Part shown: positions 8,317-16,735 of the stretch, piece after piece
How positions within the stretch are numbered: position 1 is the first letter of the stretch
Layout of the letters: every line of letters starts with the position of its first letter
Assembly (NCBI RefSeq): GCF_902499335.1
Contig: NZ_CABVQK010000010.1
Location: 264,308 to 328,307 of the forward strand
DNA: 64,000 bases
Source: Burkholderia lata
GTDB taxonomy: Bacteria; Pseudomonadota; Gammaproteobacteria; Burkholderiales; Burkholderiaceae
Reading direction: 5' to 3'
Program-made: the position numbers and the translations under genes
Notes under the pieces: generated by a model
The model's database searches: none
What the model saw: only the letters and a program-made list of their open reading frames with translations
Told to the model about the DNA's origin: nothing

Positions 8317-9372
8317 TCACTCCGCTGCCTTGAAGGTAATCGTAATGTCCGACGGGGTACGACCGTTAGAATCGGGCGGCAACGGGACCGATGCGTGGAT
8401 CGCATTGACCACGGCTTGATCCCACCCCGAATTCCCGCTGGAACGGGAAACCGATGCGCTCAATACGTCACCGGACGGCGTGCACCGAATCTTGACGACG
8501 GTGGTCAGGCCTGCTCGCTCACCGCCCCAAACGATGTTCGGTTTGACGCGGCGGCGCACCTTGTCGGCATAGCCGGGCGTAGCGGCATTGCCGCCTGAGC
8601 CCGTGCCGGTGCCACTTTTCGCGAGGCCCTCGCCGCCGCCTTCACCGGCGCCGGACTGGCCCTGCATCTGCGCGAGGCGCGCGCTGCGCTCGCGGTCGAG
8701 CTTCGCGTTCGCCGCCGCGTTGGCCTTCGCGCGCGCCGTGGCTTCGGCCTTCGCCTTGGCCTGGGCTTCCGCCTTTGCCTTCGCGGCCGCGTCGGCCTTC
8801 GCCTTCGCCGCCTGCTGCGCTTCGAGCTGCGCCTGCTTTTGCTGCTGGAGTTTCTGCTGTTCGAGCTTCTGCTGCTCGGCGAGCTGCTGTTGCTTGAGCT
8901 TGTCGGCCTGCTTCTGCTTGTCGCGTTCCGCGGCCTTCTGCGCGGCGAGCGCGGCAGCCTGCTGCGCCGCGAGCTGCGCGCGCCGGGTTTCCTCTTCCTG
9001 CTGGGCCTTCAGTTGCTGCGCGCGGCGCTGCTGCTCGAGCAGCGCTTCACGCGCGGCCGCTTCCTGCTGCCGCTTCTTCTGCTGCAGCGCGATGTCGGCC
9101 TGCTCGTCGCGCACCGGGGGAGCGGGCGGCGCGACCTTCACGGGCGGTGCGGGTGTCACGACGGGCCGCGGCGCGGGGACATCGGGCACCTCGGTCCACA
9201 ACTCGGCTTCGGCGCCGGCCGGCGTGCTGTTCTGCCACTGCACGCCGTGATAGAGGAACAGCGCGAGCAGCACGTGCATCAGCGCGGCGAGCGCGAATGC
9301 ACGCCAGGTGCCGCGCTCGCGGGGAGGCCGAGGCGGGTAGGCGGAGCTGCGCGAGGATTGCTGCCGGGTCAT
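8317..9372 (-). CDS. tolA: Cell envelope integrity protein TolA
   Basis: The 351-residue protein has one N-terminal membrane segment (about residues 26-44), a proline-rich stretch, and a long Ala/Lys/Gln-rich helical domain (about 95-240). The C-terminal TonB-like domain ends with SVPLPPDSNGRTPSDITITFK. TolA spans the periplasm from the TolQR motor to TolB and Pal. Its start overlaps the tolR stop by 4 bases, so the pair is translationally coupled. Confidence 0.93.
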   Translation of the reverse strand: MTRQQSSRSSAYPPRPPRERGTWRAFALAALMHVLLALFLYHGVQWQNSTPAGAEAELWTEVPDVPAPRPVVTPAPPVKVAPPAPPVRDEQADIALQQKKRQQEAAAREALLEQQRRAQQLKAQQEEETRRAQLAAQQAAALAAQKAAERDKQKQADKLKQQQLAEQQKLEQQKLQQQKQAQLEAQQAAKAKADAAAKAKAEAQAKAKAEATARAKANAAANAKLDRERSARLAQMQGQSGAGEGGGEGLAKSGTGTGSGGNAATPGYADKVRRRVKPNIVWGGERAGLTTVVKIRCTPSGDVLSASVSRSSGNSGWDQAVVNAIHASVPLPPDSNGRTPSDITITFKAAE

Positions 9373-9818
9373 TGCGATTTGACGAGGAGGCCGACGCGCT
9401 TGACGCCGCGCGCCTTCAGATCGGACATCACGGTCATGACCGCATCGTACTGCACGGTCTTGTCGGCCGCGATCACGACCGGCTGGTCGGGATGGTCAGC
9501 CTGCCGGGCGACGATGAAGCTGTCGAGCTCGGCCTTCGTCATCGTGTCTTCCTGGGTCGCGCCCGAGTCGCCCTTGTACTTGACGCTCATCGTGCGGTCG
9601 GCCTTGATGTTGACGACGACGGGCGGCGTCTGCTCCTGCGGCGCGGCGTTGCCGACGGTCGGCAGGTTGATGATCGACGGGGCGACGAGCGGTGCGGTGA
9701 CCATGAAGATCACGAGCAGCACCAGCATCACGTCGATGTACGGCACGACGTTGATGTCGGCCATTGCACGGCGCGAGCGGCCGCCGCGCATGCTGGATCG
9801 GATGGGACTTCCTGCCAT
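9369..9818 (-). CDS. tolR: Proton-driven motor subunit TolR (ExbD family)
   Basis: This is a 149-residue ExbD/TolR protein. Its single membrane segment contains the conserved aspartate, in MADINVVPYIDVMLVLLVIF, that lines the proton path with TolQ. A periplasmic domain follows and ends with DLKARGVKRVGLLVKSQ. It couples the proton motive force to TolA. It lies 10 bases after tolQ and overlaps tolA by 4 bases. Its length is typical of the family. Confidence 0.95.
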   Translation of the reverse strand: MAGSPIRSSMRGGRSRRAMADINVVPYIDVMLVLLVIFMVTAPLVAPSIINLPTVGNAAPQEQTPPVVVNIKADRTMSVKYKGDSGATQEDTMTKAELDSFIVARQADHPDQPVVIAADKTVQYDAVMTVMSDLKARGVKRVGLLVKSQ

Positions 9819-9828
9819 GGCGCGCTCC

Positions 9829-10506
9829 TTACTGGGCCTGACGCTGCAGGATGTTCGAGAACTCTTCGATGAAGGTCTCGAAGCGGATCGCGAGGCGGTC
9901 GATGTCGTGCGCGTAGCGGTTGTACGCGACCACCGCCGGAATCGCGGCGAACAGGCCGATCGCAGTGGCGACGAGCGCCTCGGCGATGCCCGGCGCGACG
10001 TTCGCGAGCGTGGCCTGCTGCACGTTCGCGAGGCCGCGGAACGAGTTCATGATCCCCCAGACCGTGCCGAACAGACCGATGTACGGGCTGACCGAGCCGA
10101 CCGATGCGAGGAACGCGAGGTTCGCTTCGAGCACGTCCATTTCACGCTGGAACGACGCGCGCATCGCGCGGCGTGCACCGTCGAGCACGAGGCCCGGATC
10201 GCTGATGCGCTTTTCCTTCGCCTTCAGGAATTCGCGCATGCCCGATTCGAAGATCCGCTCGAGTGCGCCGATCGTGTGGCGGTTGTTGGCCGCGCTCTGG
10301 TACAGCGCCTGCAGGTCGCCGCCCGACCAGAAATCCTTCTCGAAGCGTTCGGTCTGCGCGCGTGCGCGGCGGATCGCGAACCACTTGCGGAAGATGAAGG
10401 TCCACGACATCAGCGACAGCAGCAGCAGCAGCCCCATCACGGCCTGGGCCAGCACGCTCGCGTTGAGGACGAGGGAAATGATCGACAGGTCTTGAGAAGT
10501 GTTCAT
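9829..10506 (-). CDS. tolQ: Proton-driven motor subunit TolQ (ExbB family)
   Basis: The 225-residue inner-membrane protein has three hydrophobic segments. The MotA/TolQ/ExbB signature lies in the second and third (SVSPYIGLFGTVWGIMNSF and GIAEALVATAIGLFAAIPAVV). With TolR it forms the proton-driven stator complex that energises TolA. It is the first of the Tol motor genes and follows ybgC after a 130-base gap. Confidence 0.95.
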   Translation of the reverse strand: MNTSQDLSIISLVLNASVLAQAVMGLLLLLSLMSWTFIFRKWFAIRRARAQTERFEKDFWSGGDLQALYQSAANNRHTIGALERIFESGMREFLKAKEKRISDPGLVLDGARRAMRASFQREMDVLEANLAFLASVGSVSPYIGLFGTVWGIMNSFRGLANVQQATLANVAPGIAEALVATAIGLFAAIPAVVAYNRYAHDIDRLAIRFETFIEEFSNILQRQAQ

Positions 10507-10636
10507 AGAGGTTTGAGTAACGTCCCTTCGGGGCGCCCGGTATGCGTGCGGCGCGGCGCGCCGGCCATGCCTGGCGCCGAACCTTGCTTAGTATCGAATC
10601 AGAAAGGCAAGTTCATAGGCTTTGTCTAAACGGGGC

Positions 10637-11113
10637 TCATGCGAGCTTCGTTGACAGTGCAGTCTGCCCGTCGTTGATGACGGGCCCGCGCTGCAGCGCG
10701 TCGAGCACGGCCGGCGGGATGGCCGCGGGCCGGATACCGGTACGGTCGACGCAGCCGAGGCGGATGTGTCCGGCCACGAGCAGCGTGTCTCCGCACCAGG
10801 CTTCCTGCGTGAATTCCACCGATGCGCGGCCGATGCGTCCGGGCCGGCTCGTGATCGCGAGGGTGTCGTCGAGTCGCGCCGGCGCGCGGTAGTCGAGCGA
10901 CGTGCTGCGGACGACGAAGATCGCGTCGGTGTCGTCGGCGAGCTGACGCTGGTCGATGCCGCATGCGCGCAGCCACTCGGTGCGGGCGCGTTCGAAGAAC
11001 TTCAGGTAGTTGGCATAGAAGACGATGCCGCCTGCGTCGGTATCCTCGTAGTACACGCGCACCGGCCAGATGAAGCCGGACGGCGCTTCCGGGGAGCGGG
11101 TAGGCTGGGTCAT
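10637..11113 (-). CDS. ybgC: Acyl-CoA thioesterase YbgC (hotdog fold)
   Basis: The 158-residue protein carries the YbgC/4-hydroxybenzoyl-CoA thioesterase signature VYYEDTDAGGIVFYANYLKFFERARTEW, with the catalytic aspartate in the DTDAGG loop. The family hydrolyses short- or medium-chain acyl-CoA or acyl-ACP in the cytoplasm. It heads the ybgC-tolQRAB-pal-cpoB order found across proteobacteria. The start at 11113 (MTQPTRS) is chosen because it gives the usual family length; an in-frame ATG at 11122 is also possible, and neither has a strong ribosome site. Confidence 0.9.
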   Translation of the reverse strand: MTQPTRSPEAPSGFIWPVRVYYEDTDAGGIVFYANYLKFFERARTEWLRACGIDQRQLADDTDAIFVVRSTSLDYRAPARLDDTLAITSRPGRIGRASVEFTQEAWCGDTLLVAGHIRLGCVDRTGIRPAAIPPAVLDALQRGPVINDGQTALSTKLA

Positions 11114-11189
11114 GGCGCGCATTCTACCGGAAGGCAGGAGCCTGATTCGTAACCGATTCGTAACGGAATGTAGTATGCCGTAGCACACT

Positions 11190-11219
11190 GCGGGCCGGCC
11201 CGGAAGGGGCCGGGCCCGC
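11190..11219 (-). terminator. GC-rich hairpin after the SDR gene
   Basis: A 12-bp GC-rich inverted repeat with one bulge and a GGAA-type loop lies 7 bases beyond the ydfG-type stop. It lacks a T-run on the minus strand, so it could be a rho-assisted terminator or an RNA-stabilising hairpin rather than a classic intrinsic terminator. Confidence 0.4.
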
Positions 11220-11225
11220 GTGGCT

Positions 11226-11972
11226 TCAGCCGCGGTGGACGGTCGGGCCGCCGGGAGCTTGCGCGATCGGCATCAGCTCGATCGTGTTGACGTTGACATG
11301 CGCCGGGCGCGTCGCGATCCAGTAGATCGTGTCGGCGATGTCCTCGGGCATGAGCGGCTGGACATTGTTGTAGACGTTCGCCGCCTTGGCGTCGTCGCCG
11401 CGATAGCGGATGTTCGAGAATTCGGTGCCGCCACACAGGCCAGGCTCGATGTCGGTGACGCGCAGCGGCGTGCCGAGCAGGTCGGCGCGCAGGTTCAGGC
11501 TGAATTGTCTGACGAACGCCTTGGTCGCGCCGTAGACGTTGCCGCCCGCATAAGGGTACGAACCCGCGACCGAGCCGATATTGAAGATGTGACCGCGGCC
11601 ACGATCGATCATGCCGGGCAGCAGTGCGTGCGTGACCGTGACGAGGCCCGTGCAGTTCGTGTCGATCATCGTGTGCCATTCGTCGAGGCTGGCCTTTTGG
11701 GCCGGCTCGACGCCGAGCGCGAGGCCGGCGTTGTTGACGAGCACGTCGAGTGCCGCGAATTCGGCGGGAAGGGCGGCCGGCACGGCCTCGACGGCCGCGC
11801 GATCGCGTACGTCGAGCTCGAGCGGCAGCAGGGAATCGCCGAGTTCGGCGGCGAGCGCATCGAGACGATCCTTGCGGCGCGCGGTCGCGACGACGCGGTG
11901 GCCTCCCTTGACGAAGGCACGGGCGATGGCGGCGCCGAAGCCGGCGGACGCGCCTGTGACGAACACGATCAT
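11226..11972 (-). CDS. ydfG: NADP-dependent 3-hydroxy acid dehydrogenase (YdfG-type SDR)
   Basis: The 248-residue short-chain dehydrogenase starts MIVFVTGASAGFGAAIARAF (TGxxxGxG cofactor site). It has the NNAG motif and the catalytic set in NIGSVAGSYPYAGGNVYGATK (Ser, Tyr, Lys). Length and sequence follow E. coli YdfG closely as I recall it, including IEPGLCGGTEFSNIR. That enzyme oxidises L-allo-threonine and serine and reduces malonic semialdehyde. The ATG at 11972 follows an AGGAG site by 6 bases. It is transcribed away from glyA; a link to serine/threonine metabolism is suggestive only. Confidence 0.85.
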   Translation of the reverse strand: MIVFVTGASAGFGAAIARAFVKGGHRVVATARRKDRLDALAAELGDSLLPLELDVRDRAAVEAVPAALPAEFAALDVLVNNAGLALGVEPAQKASLDEWHTMIDTNCTGLVTVTHALLPGMIDRGRGHIFNIGSVAGSYPYAGGNVYGATKAFVRQFSLNLRADLLGTPLRVTDIEPGLCGGTEFSNIRYRGDDAKAANVYNNVQPLMPEDIADTIYWIATRPAHVNVNTIELMPIAQAPGGPTVHRG

Positions 11973-12113
11973 TGCTGCTCCTGGTCGATGACAAAATAGC
12001 GGGTAGTATCCCGCAAGCCTACTGAGATTGCCGCACCGCGGCAAGGCGGCAAAGCGTTCCGGCACGGGCGCGTAGAGTCTGGCCCCAATTGCATCCGGCG
12101 CGCCGCCGTGCGG

Positions 12114-12142
12114 TTGCCTATTCATGACGCATCCAATACACT
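12114..12142 (+). promoter_or_regulatory. Putative sigma-70 promoter of glyA
   Basis: TTGCCT and TACACT are separated by exactly 17 bases. The predicted start, near 12149, lies only about 8 bases before the first stem of the riboswitch. That is where a promoter serving this leader is expected. Confidence 0.65.
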
Positions 12143-12156
12143 AACGCGCTCATCAC

Positions 12157-12247
12157 CCCCGCGTGACTGGCGATAGAACCCTTCGGGTTCAAGGTGGAGC
12201 ATCCCACCGTGAAGCGCGGGGCACCGTTTTTGCCGTTCGCCTGGGCA
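12157..12247 (+). promoter_or_regulatory. ZTP (pfl) riboswitch in the glyA leader
   Basis: The aptamer hallmarks are visible in order. P1 is CCCCGCG with CGCGGGG (12157-12163 and 12215-12221). The junction TGACTGGCG follows at 12164-12172. An extra GAACCC/GGGTTC stem sits at 12176-12190, and P2 is GGTGG/CCACC (12193-12208). After a U-rich linker comes the 3' domain CCGTTCGCCTGGGCA (12233-12247), matching the conserved CCGCCUGGGCA pseudoknot element. The class senses ZMP/ZTP, which build up when 10-formyltetrahydrofolate is short, and commonly controls glyA, folD, purH and similar genes. No terminator is seen between it and the glyA start, so control may be at translation. Confidence 0.85.
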
Positions 12248-12390
12248 GCCGTTGTGTGCCGTCGCGTGCATCGCCGGTGGCTGTCCTGCTTCGCGTCATA
12301 CGGATTCTTCCGCCACGTCGAGCTGGTCCCGCCAGCAGCGCACCGTACTCGGCCGCTCCGGTCAACCTGTACACACTTAACGGAAACCGT

Positions 12391-13638
12391 ATGTTTGACA
12401 GAGCCCAAAGCACCATTGCGAACGTCGATCCCGAAATCTTTGCCGCGATCGAGCAGGAAAACCGCCGCCAGGAAGATCACATCGAGCTGATCGCGTCGGA
12501 AAACTACACGAGCCCGGCCGTGATGGCCGCGCAGGGCTCGCAACTCACGAACAAGTACGCGGAAGGTTATCCGGGCAAGCGCTACTACGGCGGCTGCGAA
12601 TACGTTGACGTGGTCGAGCAGCTGGCGATCGACCGCGTGAAGCAGCTGTTCGGCGCGGAAGCGGCGAACGTGCAGCCGAACTCGGGTTCGCAGGCGAACC
12701 AGGGCGTGTTCTTCGCGATGCTCAAGCCGGGCGACACGATCATGGGCATGAGCCTCGCGCACGGCGGCCACCTGACGCACGGTTCGCCGGTGAACATGTC
12801 GGGCAAGTGGTTCAACGTGGTGAGCTACGGCCTGAACGAAAACGAAGACATCGACTACGAAGCCGCCGAGAAGCTCGCGCAGGAACACAAGCCGAAGTTG
12901 ATCGTCGCGGGCGCGTCGGCGTTCTCGCTGAAGATCGATTTCGAACGCCTGGCGAAGATCGCGAAGTCGGTCGGTGCGTACCTGATGGTCGACATGGCCC
13001 ACTACGCAGGCCTGATCGCAGCGGGCGTGTACCCGAACCCGGTGCCGCACGCGGACTTCGTGACGACGACGACGCACAAGAGCCTGCGCGGCCCGCGCGG
13101 CGGCGTGATCCTGATGAAGGCGGAGTACGAGAAGCCGATCAACTCGGCGATCTTCCCGGGGATCCAGGGCGGCCCGCTGATGCACGTGATCGCGGGGAAG
13201 GCCGTGGCGTTCAAGGAAGCGCTGTCGCCGGAGTTCAAGGCGTACCAGGAGAAGGTGGTCGAGAACGCACGCGTGCTGGCTGAAACGCTGGTGAAGCGTG
13301 GGCTGCGGATCGTGTCGGGCCGTACGGAAAGCCACGTGATGCTGGTGGACCTGCGTGCGAAGAACATCACCGGCAAGGCAGCGGAAGCGGCACTGGGCGC
13401 GGCGCACATCACGGTGAACAAGAACGCGATCCCGAACGATCCGGAAAAGCCGTTCGTGACGAGCGGCGTGCGCCTGGGCTCGCCGGCAATGACGACGCGC
13501 GGGTTTGGCCCGGCAGAAGCGGAACAGGTGGGCAACCTGATCGCGGACGTGCTGGACAACCCGGAAGATGCGGCGACGATCGAGCGCGTGCGCGCGCAGG
13601 TTGCCGAGCTGACCAAGCGTTTCCCGGTCTATCGCTGA
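12391..13638 (+). CDS. glyA: Serine hydroxymethyltransferase
   Basis: The 415-residue PLP enzyme interconverts serine and glycine and makes 5,10-methylenetetrahydrofolate. Visible features are HIELIASENYTSPAV near the N-terminus, GSQANQGVF, and the cofactor lysine K230 in TTTTHKSLRGPRGG. The upstream frame reaches 12163, but the family N-terminus begins at MFDRAQSTI (12391). The leader holds a ZTP riboswitch, fitting a role in one-carbon supply. nrdR starts 6 bases after the stop, so the two are probably co-transcribed. Confidence 0.97.
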   Translation: MFDRAQSTIANVDPEIFAAIEQENRRQEDHIELIASENYTSPAVMAAQGSQLTNKYAEGYPGKRYYGGCEYVDVVEQLAIDRVKQLFGAEAANVQPNSGSQANQGVFFAMLKPGDTIMGMSLAHGGHLTHGSPVNMSGKWFNVVSYGLNENEDIDYEAAEKLAQEHKPKLIVAGASAFSLKIDFERLAKIAKSVGAYLMVDMAHYAGLIAAGVYPNPVPHADFVTTTTHKSLRGPRGGVILMKAEYEKPINSAIFPGIQGGPLMHVIAGKAVAFKEALSPEFKAYQEKVVENARVLAETLVKRGLRIVSGRTESHVMLVDLRAKNITGKAAEAALGAAHITVNKNAIPNDPEKPFVTSGVRLGSPAMTTRGFGPAEAEQVGNLIADVLDNPEDAATIERVRAQVAELTKRFPVYR

Positions 13639-13644
13639 TCGACG

Positions 13645-14124
13645 ATGCGCTGCCCGTTCTGCCGGCATGACGACACGCAGGTCGTGGATTCCCGCGTGTC
13701 CGAAGATGGCGCCGCGATCCGGCGGCGACGTCGCTGCTCGGCTTGCGACAAGCGCTTCACGACGTACGAGCGGGTCGAGTTGTCCCTGCCGTTCGTCGTG
13801 AAGAAGGACGGCAGCCGCACGGAATTCGACCGTCGCAAGATCGTCGCCAGCATGCAACTCGCGCTGCGCAAGCGGCCGGTTGCTGCCGACGCGATCGACG
13901 CGGCGGTCGCCCGCATCGAATATCAACTGCTCGCGACAGGCGAGCGCGAAGTGCGTAGCGAGAAGCTCGGCGAACTCGTGATGAACGAGTTGCGCGGCCT
14001 CGATACGATCGCTTATGTCCGCTTCGCATCGGTGTATCGCCAGTTCGAGGACGTTTCCGAATTTGCCGACGTGATCGAAGAGTTCCGTCGCGCCTCTCCC
14101 GCCAAGACTCCGCGTAAGCGCTGA
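13645..14124 (+). CDS. nrdR: Transcriptional repressor NrdR
   Basis: The 159-residue protein has an N-terminal zinc ribbon with C3, C6, C31 and C34 (MRCPFC and CSAC), then an ATP-cone domain (PFVVKKDGSRTEFDRRKI). NrdR senses ATP/dATP and represses ribonucleotide reductase genes by binding NrdR boxes. It follows glyA by 6 bases, an arrangement common in beta-proteobacteria. The length is typical. Confidence 0.96.
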   Translation: MRCPFCRHDDTQVVDSRVSEDGAAIRRRRRCSACDKRFTTYERVELSLPFVVKKDGSRTEFDRRKIVASMQLALRKRPVAADAIDAAVARIEYQLLATGEREVRSEKLGELVMNELRGLDTIAYVRFASVYRQFEDVSEFADVIEEFRRASPAKTPRKR

Positions 14125-14276
14125 CGCGCTGCGTCCGTTCATCGTCTTCTCCGTTGGTCAGTTCGCGCCGATTGTGTCGGTGGCGATCGCATGCCGCCAG
14201 TCGGCCATTCGGCAAATAGCGTGCGTCCACACGCGTCGCTACAGTCGTCGCATCACCTCGGCGAAGGACGACTGCG

Positions 14277-14840
14277 ATGGAACTGCACGCTCATCCCCTG
14301 AAAAATGTGTTGCGACGCTCGCGCGGGTTCACGCTCGTCGAGCTGATGGTCGCCATCTCGCTGGCGGCCGGGCTCGCGCTCTATGCGGCGCCCGCGTTCG
14401 ACCAGTGGCGCATGCGTGAGCGTGTAGACGCACGCTCGCGTGCGTTGCTCGGTGCGCTGTCGTTTGCACGTACCGAGGCGGCGCGTCTCGGCGTGCGCGT
14501 CACGCTGTGCCGGGCCGGGAGCGGCAGCACCTGTCTGCGCGCCGGTGAGCGGTGCGATCCGGCCGAATGGTCGTGCGACTGGATCGTCAGCGGGCAGGTC
14601 GACGGGCAGTCGCGCGTGCTGCGGCGCTATCCGCGCGATGCCGAAGTGGCCGTCGCGGGTGCCGCGCACGATCTCGCGTTCGCGCCGCCGGTCGGTCAGG
14701 CAATCGGTGGCATCCGGCGTTTCGAATTGCGTCCGCGGCGCGACGTGCCGGGGGCTGACGGCGCGCAAGTATCGCGTTGCGTGCGGATCGCGGCAGGCGG
14801 CCGGGCGCGGCTTGTCGCCGGCCGCTGCGGCGCTGCGTGA
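14277..14840 (+). CDS. Type IV minor prepilin, FimT/GspH type
   Basis: The 187-residue protein has a 17-residue leader and a class III prepilin site, RG/FTLVELMVAISLAAGLAL, with glycine at -1 and glutamate at +5 for PilD cleavage and methylation. The rest resembles FimT/GspH pseudopilins and includes five cysteines. It is the first of five overlapping prepilin genes; minor pilins prime assembly of type IV pili at the inner membrane. The start follows a GAAGGA-like ribosome site. Confidence 0.85.
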   Translation: MELHAHPLKNVLRRSRGFTLVELMVAISLAAGLALYAAPAFDQWRMRERVDARSRALLGALSFARTEAARLGVRVTLCRAGSGSTCLRAGERCDPAEWSCDWIVSGQVDGQSRVLRRYPRDAEVAVAGAAHDLAFAPPVGQAIGGIRRFELRPRRDVPGADGAQVSRCVRIAAGGRARLVAGRCGAA

Positions 14841-15247
14841 GCGCCATGCGCAACGCAATGCGCGGCACATCGCTGATCGAAGCGATGCTGGCCATCGCGC
14901 TGCTCGCGACTGTAATGCTGGCCGTGGCGGGCAGCCAGCTTGCGATGGCGCGTGCGCAGCGCGCGACGATCTGGCGCGAACGCGCGCTGTGGCTGGCCGA
15001 TGCGCGTATCGAGCGCTTGCGCGTGGCCGCGGAGGCTGACGATGGCCTCGCGGCGCGGGCCGCGGCGGCGCTGCCCGGCGGCGCGATGACGCGCGGTGAC
15101 GGGCCGGGCGGCGTCCGCTACGCGGTTGTCGGCTGGCGCGGCGGCAATGCGGCTACCGGGCCGCGATGCGACGCGGCGGGCAGGTCGGCGCAGCCGCCGT
15201 CGTGCGTCCGGATTCCGTATCGGGAGGCTGATGCCGATGAACGCTGA
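14837..15247 (+). CDS. Type IV minor prepilin, PilV type
   Basis: This is a 136-residue prepilin with cleavage site RG/TSLIEAMLAIALLATVML (Gly -1, Glu +5). It resembles PilV/GspI pseudopilins and is short for the type. A GTG at 14837 overlaps the upstream stop by 4 bases and is used here; an ATG at 14846 is an alternative that shortens the leader by three residues. It is expected to join the minor pilin tip complex with the FimT, PilW and PilX products. Confidence 0.75.
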   Translation: MSAMRNAMRGTSLIEAMLAIALLATVMLAVAGSQLAMARAQRATIWRERALWLADARIERLRVAAEADDGLAARAAAALPGGAMTRGDGPGGVRYAVVGWRGGNAATGPRCDAAGRSAQPPSCVRIPYREADADER

Positions 15248-16070
15248 TCGCCGGATGCGCGCACATACGCTGCTTGAAGTGCTGATTGCGATGACCGTCG
15301 GTCTGCTCGTACTCGTGGCGGCCGGTGCGCTGTACCACGCGCAGCGCGTCGCACAGCGGCGCGCGGACGACGGGTTCCGGATGCGCGACGCGGCCGGCAC
15401 AGCGCTGATACTGATCGGCCAGCAGATCCAGATGGCAGGATTCCGGCCGCTCGATGCGGACGCCGTGTCGTCGTTGCCGCCGGTGTTCGGCTGTTCGATG
15501 GCGCGTGTGAGGGGAGATGGCGCACAGCTACGGTGCGAGCCCGTGCGTGCTGCGTCGGACGCGTTGCTGATCCGGTACGTCGGCGATGCCGTGTCGACGT
15601 GGGCCACCGTTAGCGGCCAGGTGTCGGATTGCCTCGGGCAGGGAGTCGGCGTGTCCGGTGAGCGTGCGCTGGTGGAGAACCGCTTCGATGTGCACACCAG
15701 TCCGTCGACGGGCGAGCCCGAACTGTATTGCGAAGGAAGCGGCCGTCCGGGCACGCCGCAGCCGGTCGTGTCGGGAATCGATCAGTTGCGGGTGCGCTAT
15801 CTTCGTCGCGGCGGCACGCAGTTCGTCGATGCCGATGCAATGCGCGGCGACGACTGGCGCGAGGTCGTGGCCGTGCATGTCTGCGTGCGGGCGCGCGGCG
15901 AACCGGCGGGCGAGCCGGTGCGGCACGTCGACTGCGACGGCCGCACTGTCGTTGCGCAAGACGGTCGCGCGCGTTTGACACTCGATCGCATCGTCGCGTT
16001 GCGGAATACCACGCGCGCATTCGACGATACGTCGAGCGATGCAACGGATGAACGCGAGGTGCCGCGATGA
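15237..16070 (+). CDS. Type IV minor prepilin, PilW type
   Basis: The 277-residue protein has the prepilin signature RA/HTLLEVLIAMTVGLLVL with Glu at +5, but alanine instead of glycine at -1, which PilD enzymes tolerate in some PilW/PilV proteins. The C-terminal part matches the PilW pattern (SGIDQLRVRYLRRGG, then VVAVHVCVRARGE). The ATG at 15237 lies 9 bases after GGGAGG, and an ATG at 15231 is too close to it. The start overlaps the end of the pilV-like gene. Confidence 0.8.
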   Translation: MNADRRMRAHTLLEVLIAMTVGLLVLVAAGALYHAQRVAQRRADDGFRMRDAAGTALILIGQQIQMAGFRPLDADAVSSLPPVFGCSMARVRGDGAQLRCEPVRAASDALLIRYVGDAVSTWATVSGQVSDCLGQGVGVSGERALVENRFDVHTSPSTGEPELYCEGSGRPGTPQPVVSGIDQLRVRYLRRGGTQFVDADAMRGDDWREVVAVHVCVRARGEPAGEPVRHVDCDGRTVVAQDGRARLTLDRIVALRNTTRAFDDTSSDATDEREVPR

Positions 16071-16735
16071 ACGGGGTGGGCCAGTACGCGCGACAGAGGT
16101 CGCGATGCGTCGCGGCACGCAACACGCGCGAGCGTATCGCGATACCCGGCGACGATCCGCGGCAGGCTGCCGCTGCGGAGGCGCTGACCACGGGCCGGCG
16201 AGCGCCGCACATACGCTTGCGGTCATCCAGCCGTGATTGGCGTCGCGACGCGGGCCTTGCATTGCCCGCGGTGATCGCGGTTGGCGCGGCGGTCGCGGCG
16301 CTGACCGGTATGTGGTTCGAAGCCGCACTGACGGAATCGCGCCGCACGCGCGCGTTGTCCGATCGGCTGGTCGCATTCCACGCGGCCGATGCCGCGCTTG
16401 CTGTATGCACCGCACGATTGCGCCGAGGCTCGGCACCGTACGTGAGCGAAGGCGAATCGTACGAGGAGCCCGACGCGTGGCGGCGCATGCCGGCGCTGGC
16501 AGCCGCCGAAGCGTTCGCGCCGTTCGTCGGATGGCCGATGGCTGCGCAACCGCCGCGATGCCTGATCGAAGCGTGGCGCGGGGCGGGGCCGGCCGGCGGC
16601 CGCGCTTACGTCGTCACCGCGCGTGGCGTGGGTGCGCATGCATCGAGCGCCGTCTGGCTGCAGCATCAGGTCGCGATCCGCGACGGACACATCGTTGCCC
16701 TGCACTGGCGTCGCGTCGCGACGATGCTTCGATGA
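16067..16735 (+). CDS. PilX-like pilus assembly protein with atypical N-terminus
   Basis: From the ATGA-coupled start at 16067 the frame encodes 222 residues. The hydrophobic segment GLALPAVIAVGAAVAALTG begins only near residue 64, far too late for a class III prepilin leader. A TTG codon at 16217 would give a 13-residue leader before DAG/LALPAV, a more normal PilX/GspK-like layout without Glu at +5. So the first 50 residues may be untranslated or a real extension. Position between PilW- and PilE-type genes supports a PilX role. Confidence 0.65.
   Translation: MNGVGQYARQRSRCVAARNTRERIAIPGDDPRQAAAAEALTTGRRAPHIRLRSSSRDWRRDAGLALPAVIAVGAAVAALTGMWFEAALTESRRTRALSDRLVAFHAADAALAVCTARLRRGSAPYVSEGESYEEPDAWRRMPALAAAEAFAPFVGWPMAAQPPRCLIEAWRGAGPAGGRAYVVTARGVGAHASSAVWLQHQVAIRDGHIVALHWRRVATMLR

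Noticed and set aside
12118..14142. A 674-codon antisense frame over glyA and nrdR
   Set aside because: Both sense genes are unmistakable and the antisense product shows only compositional bias.
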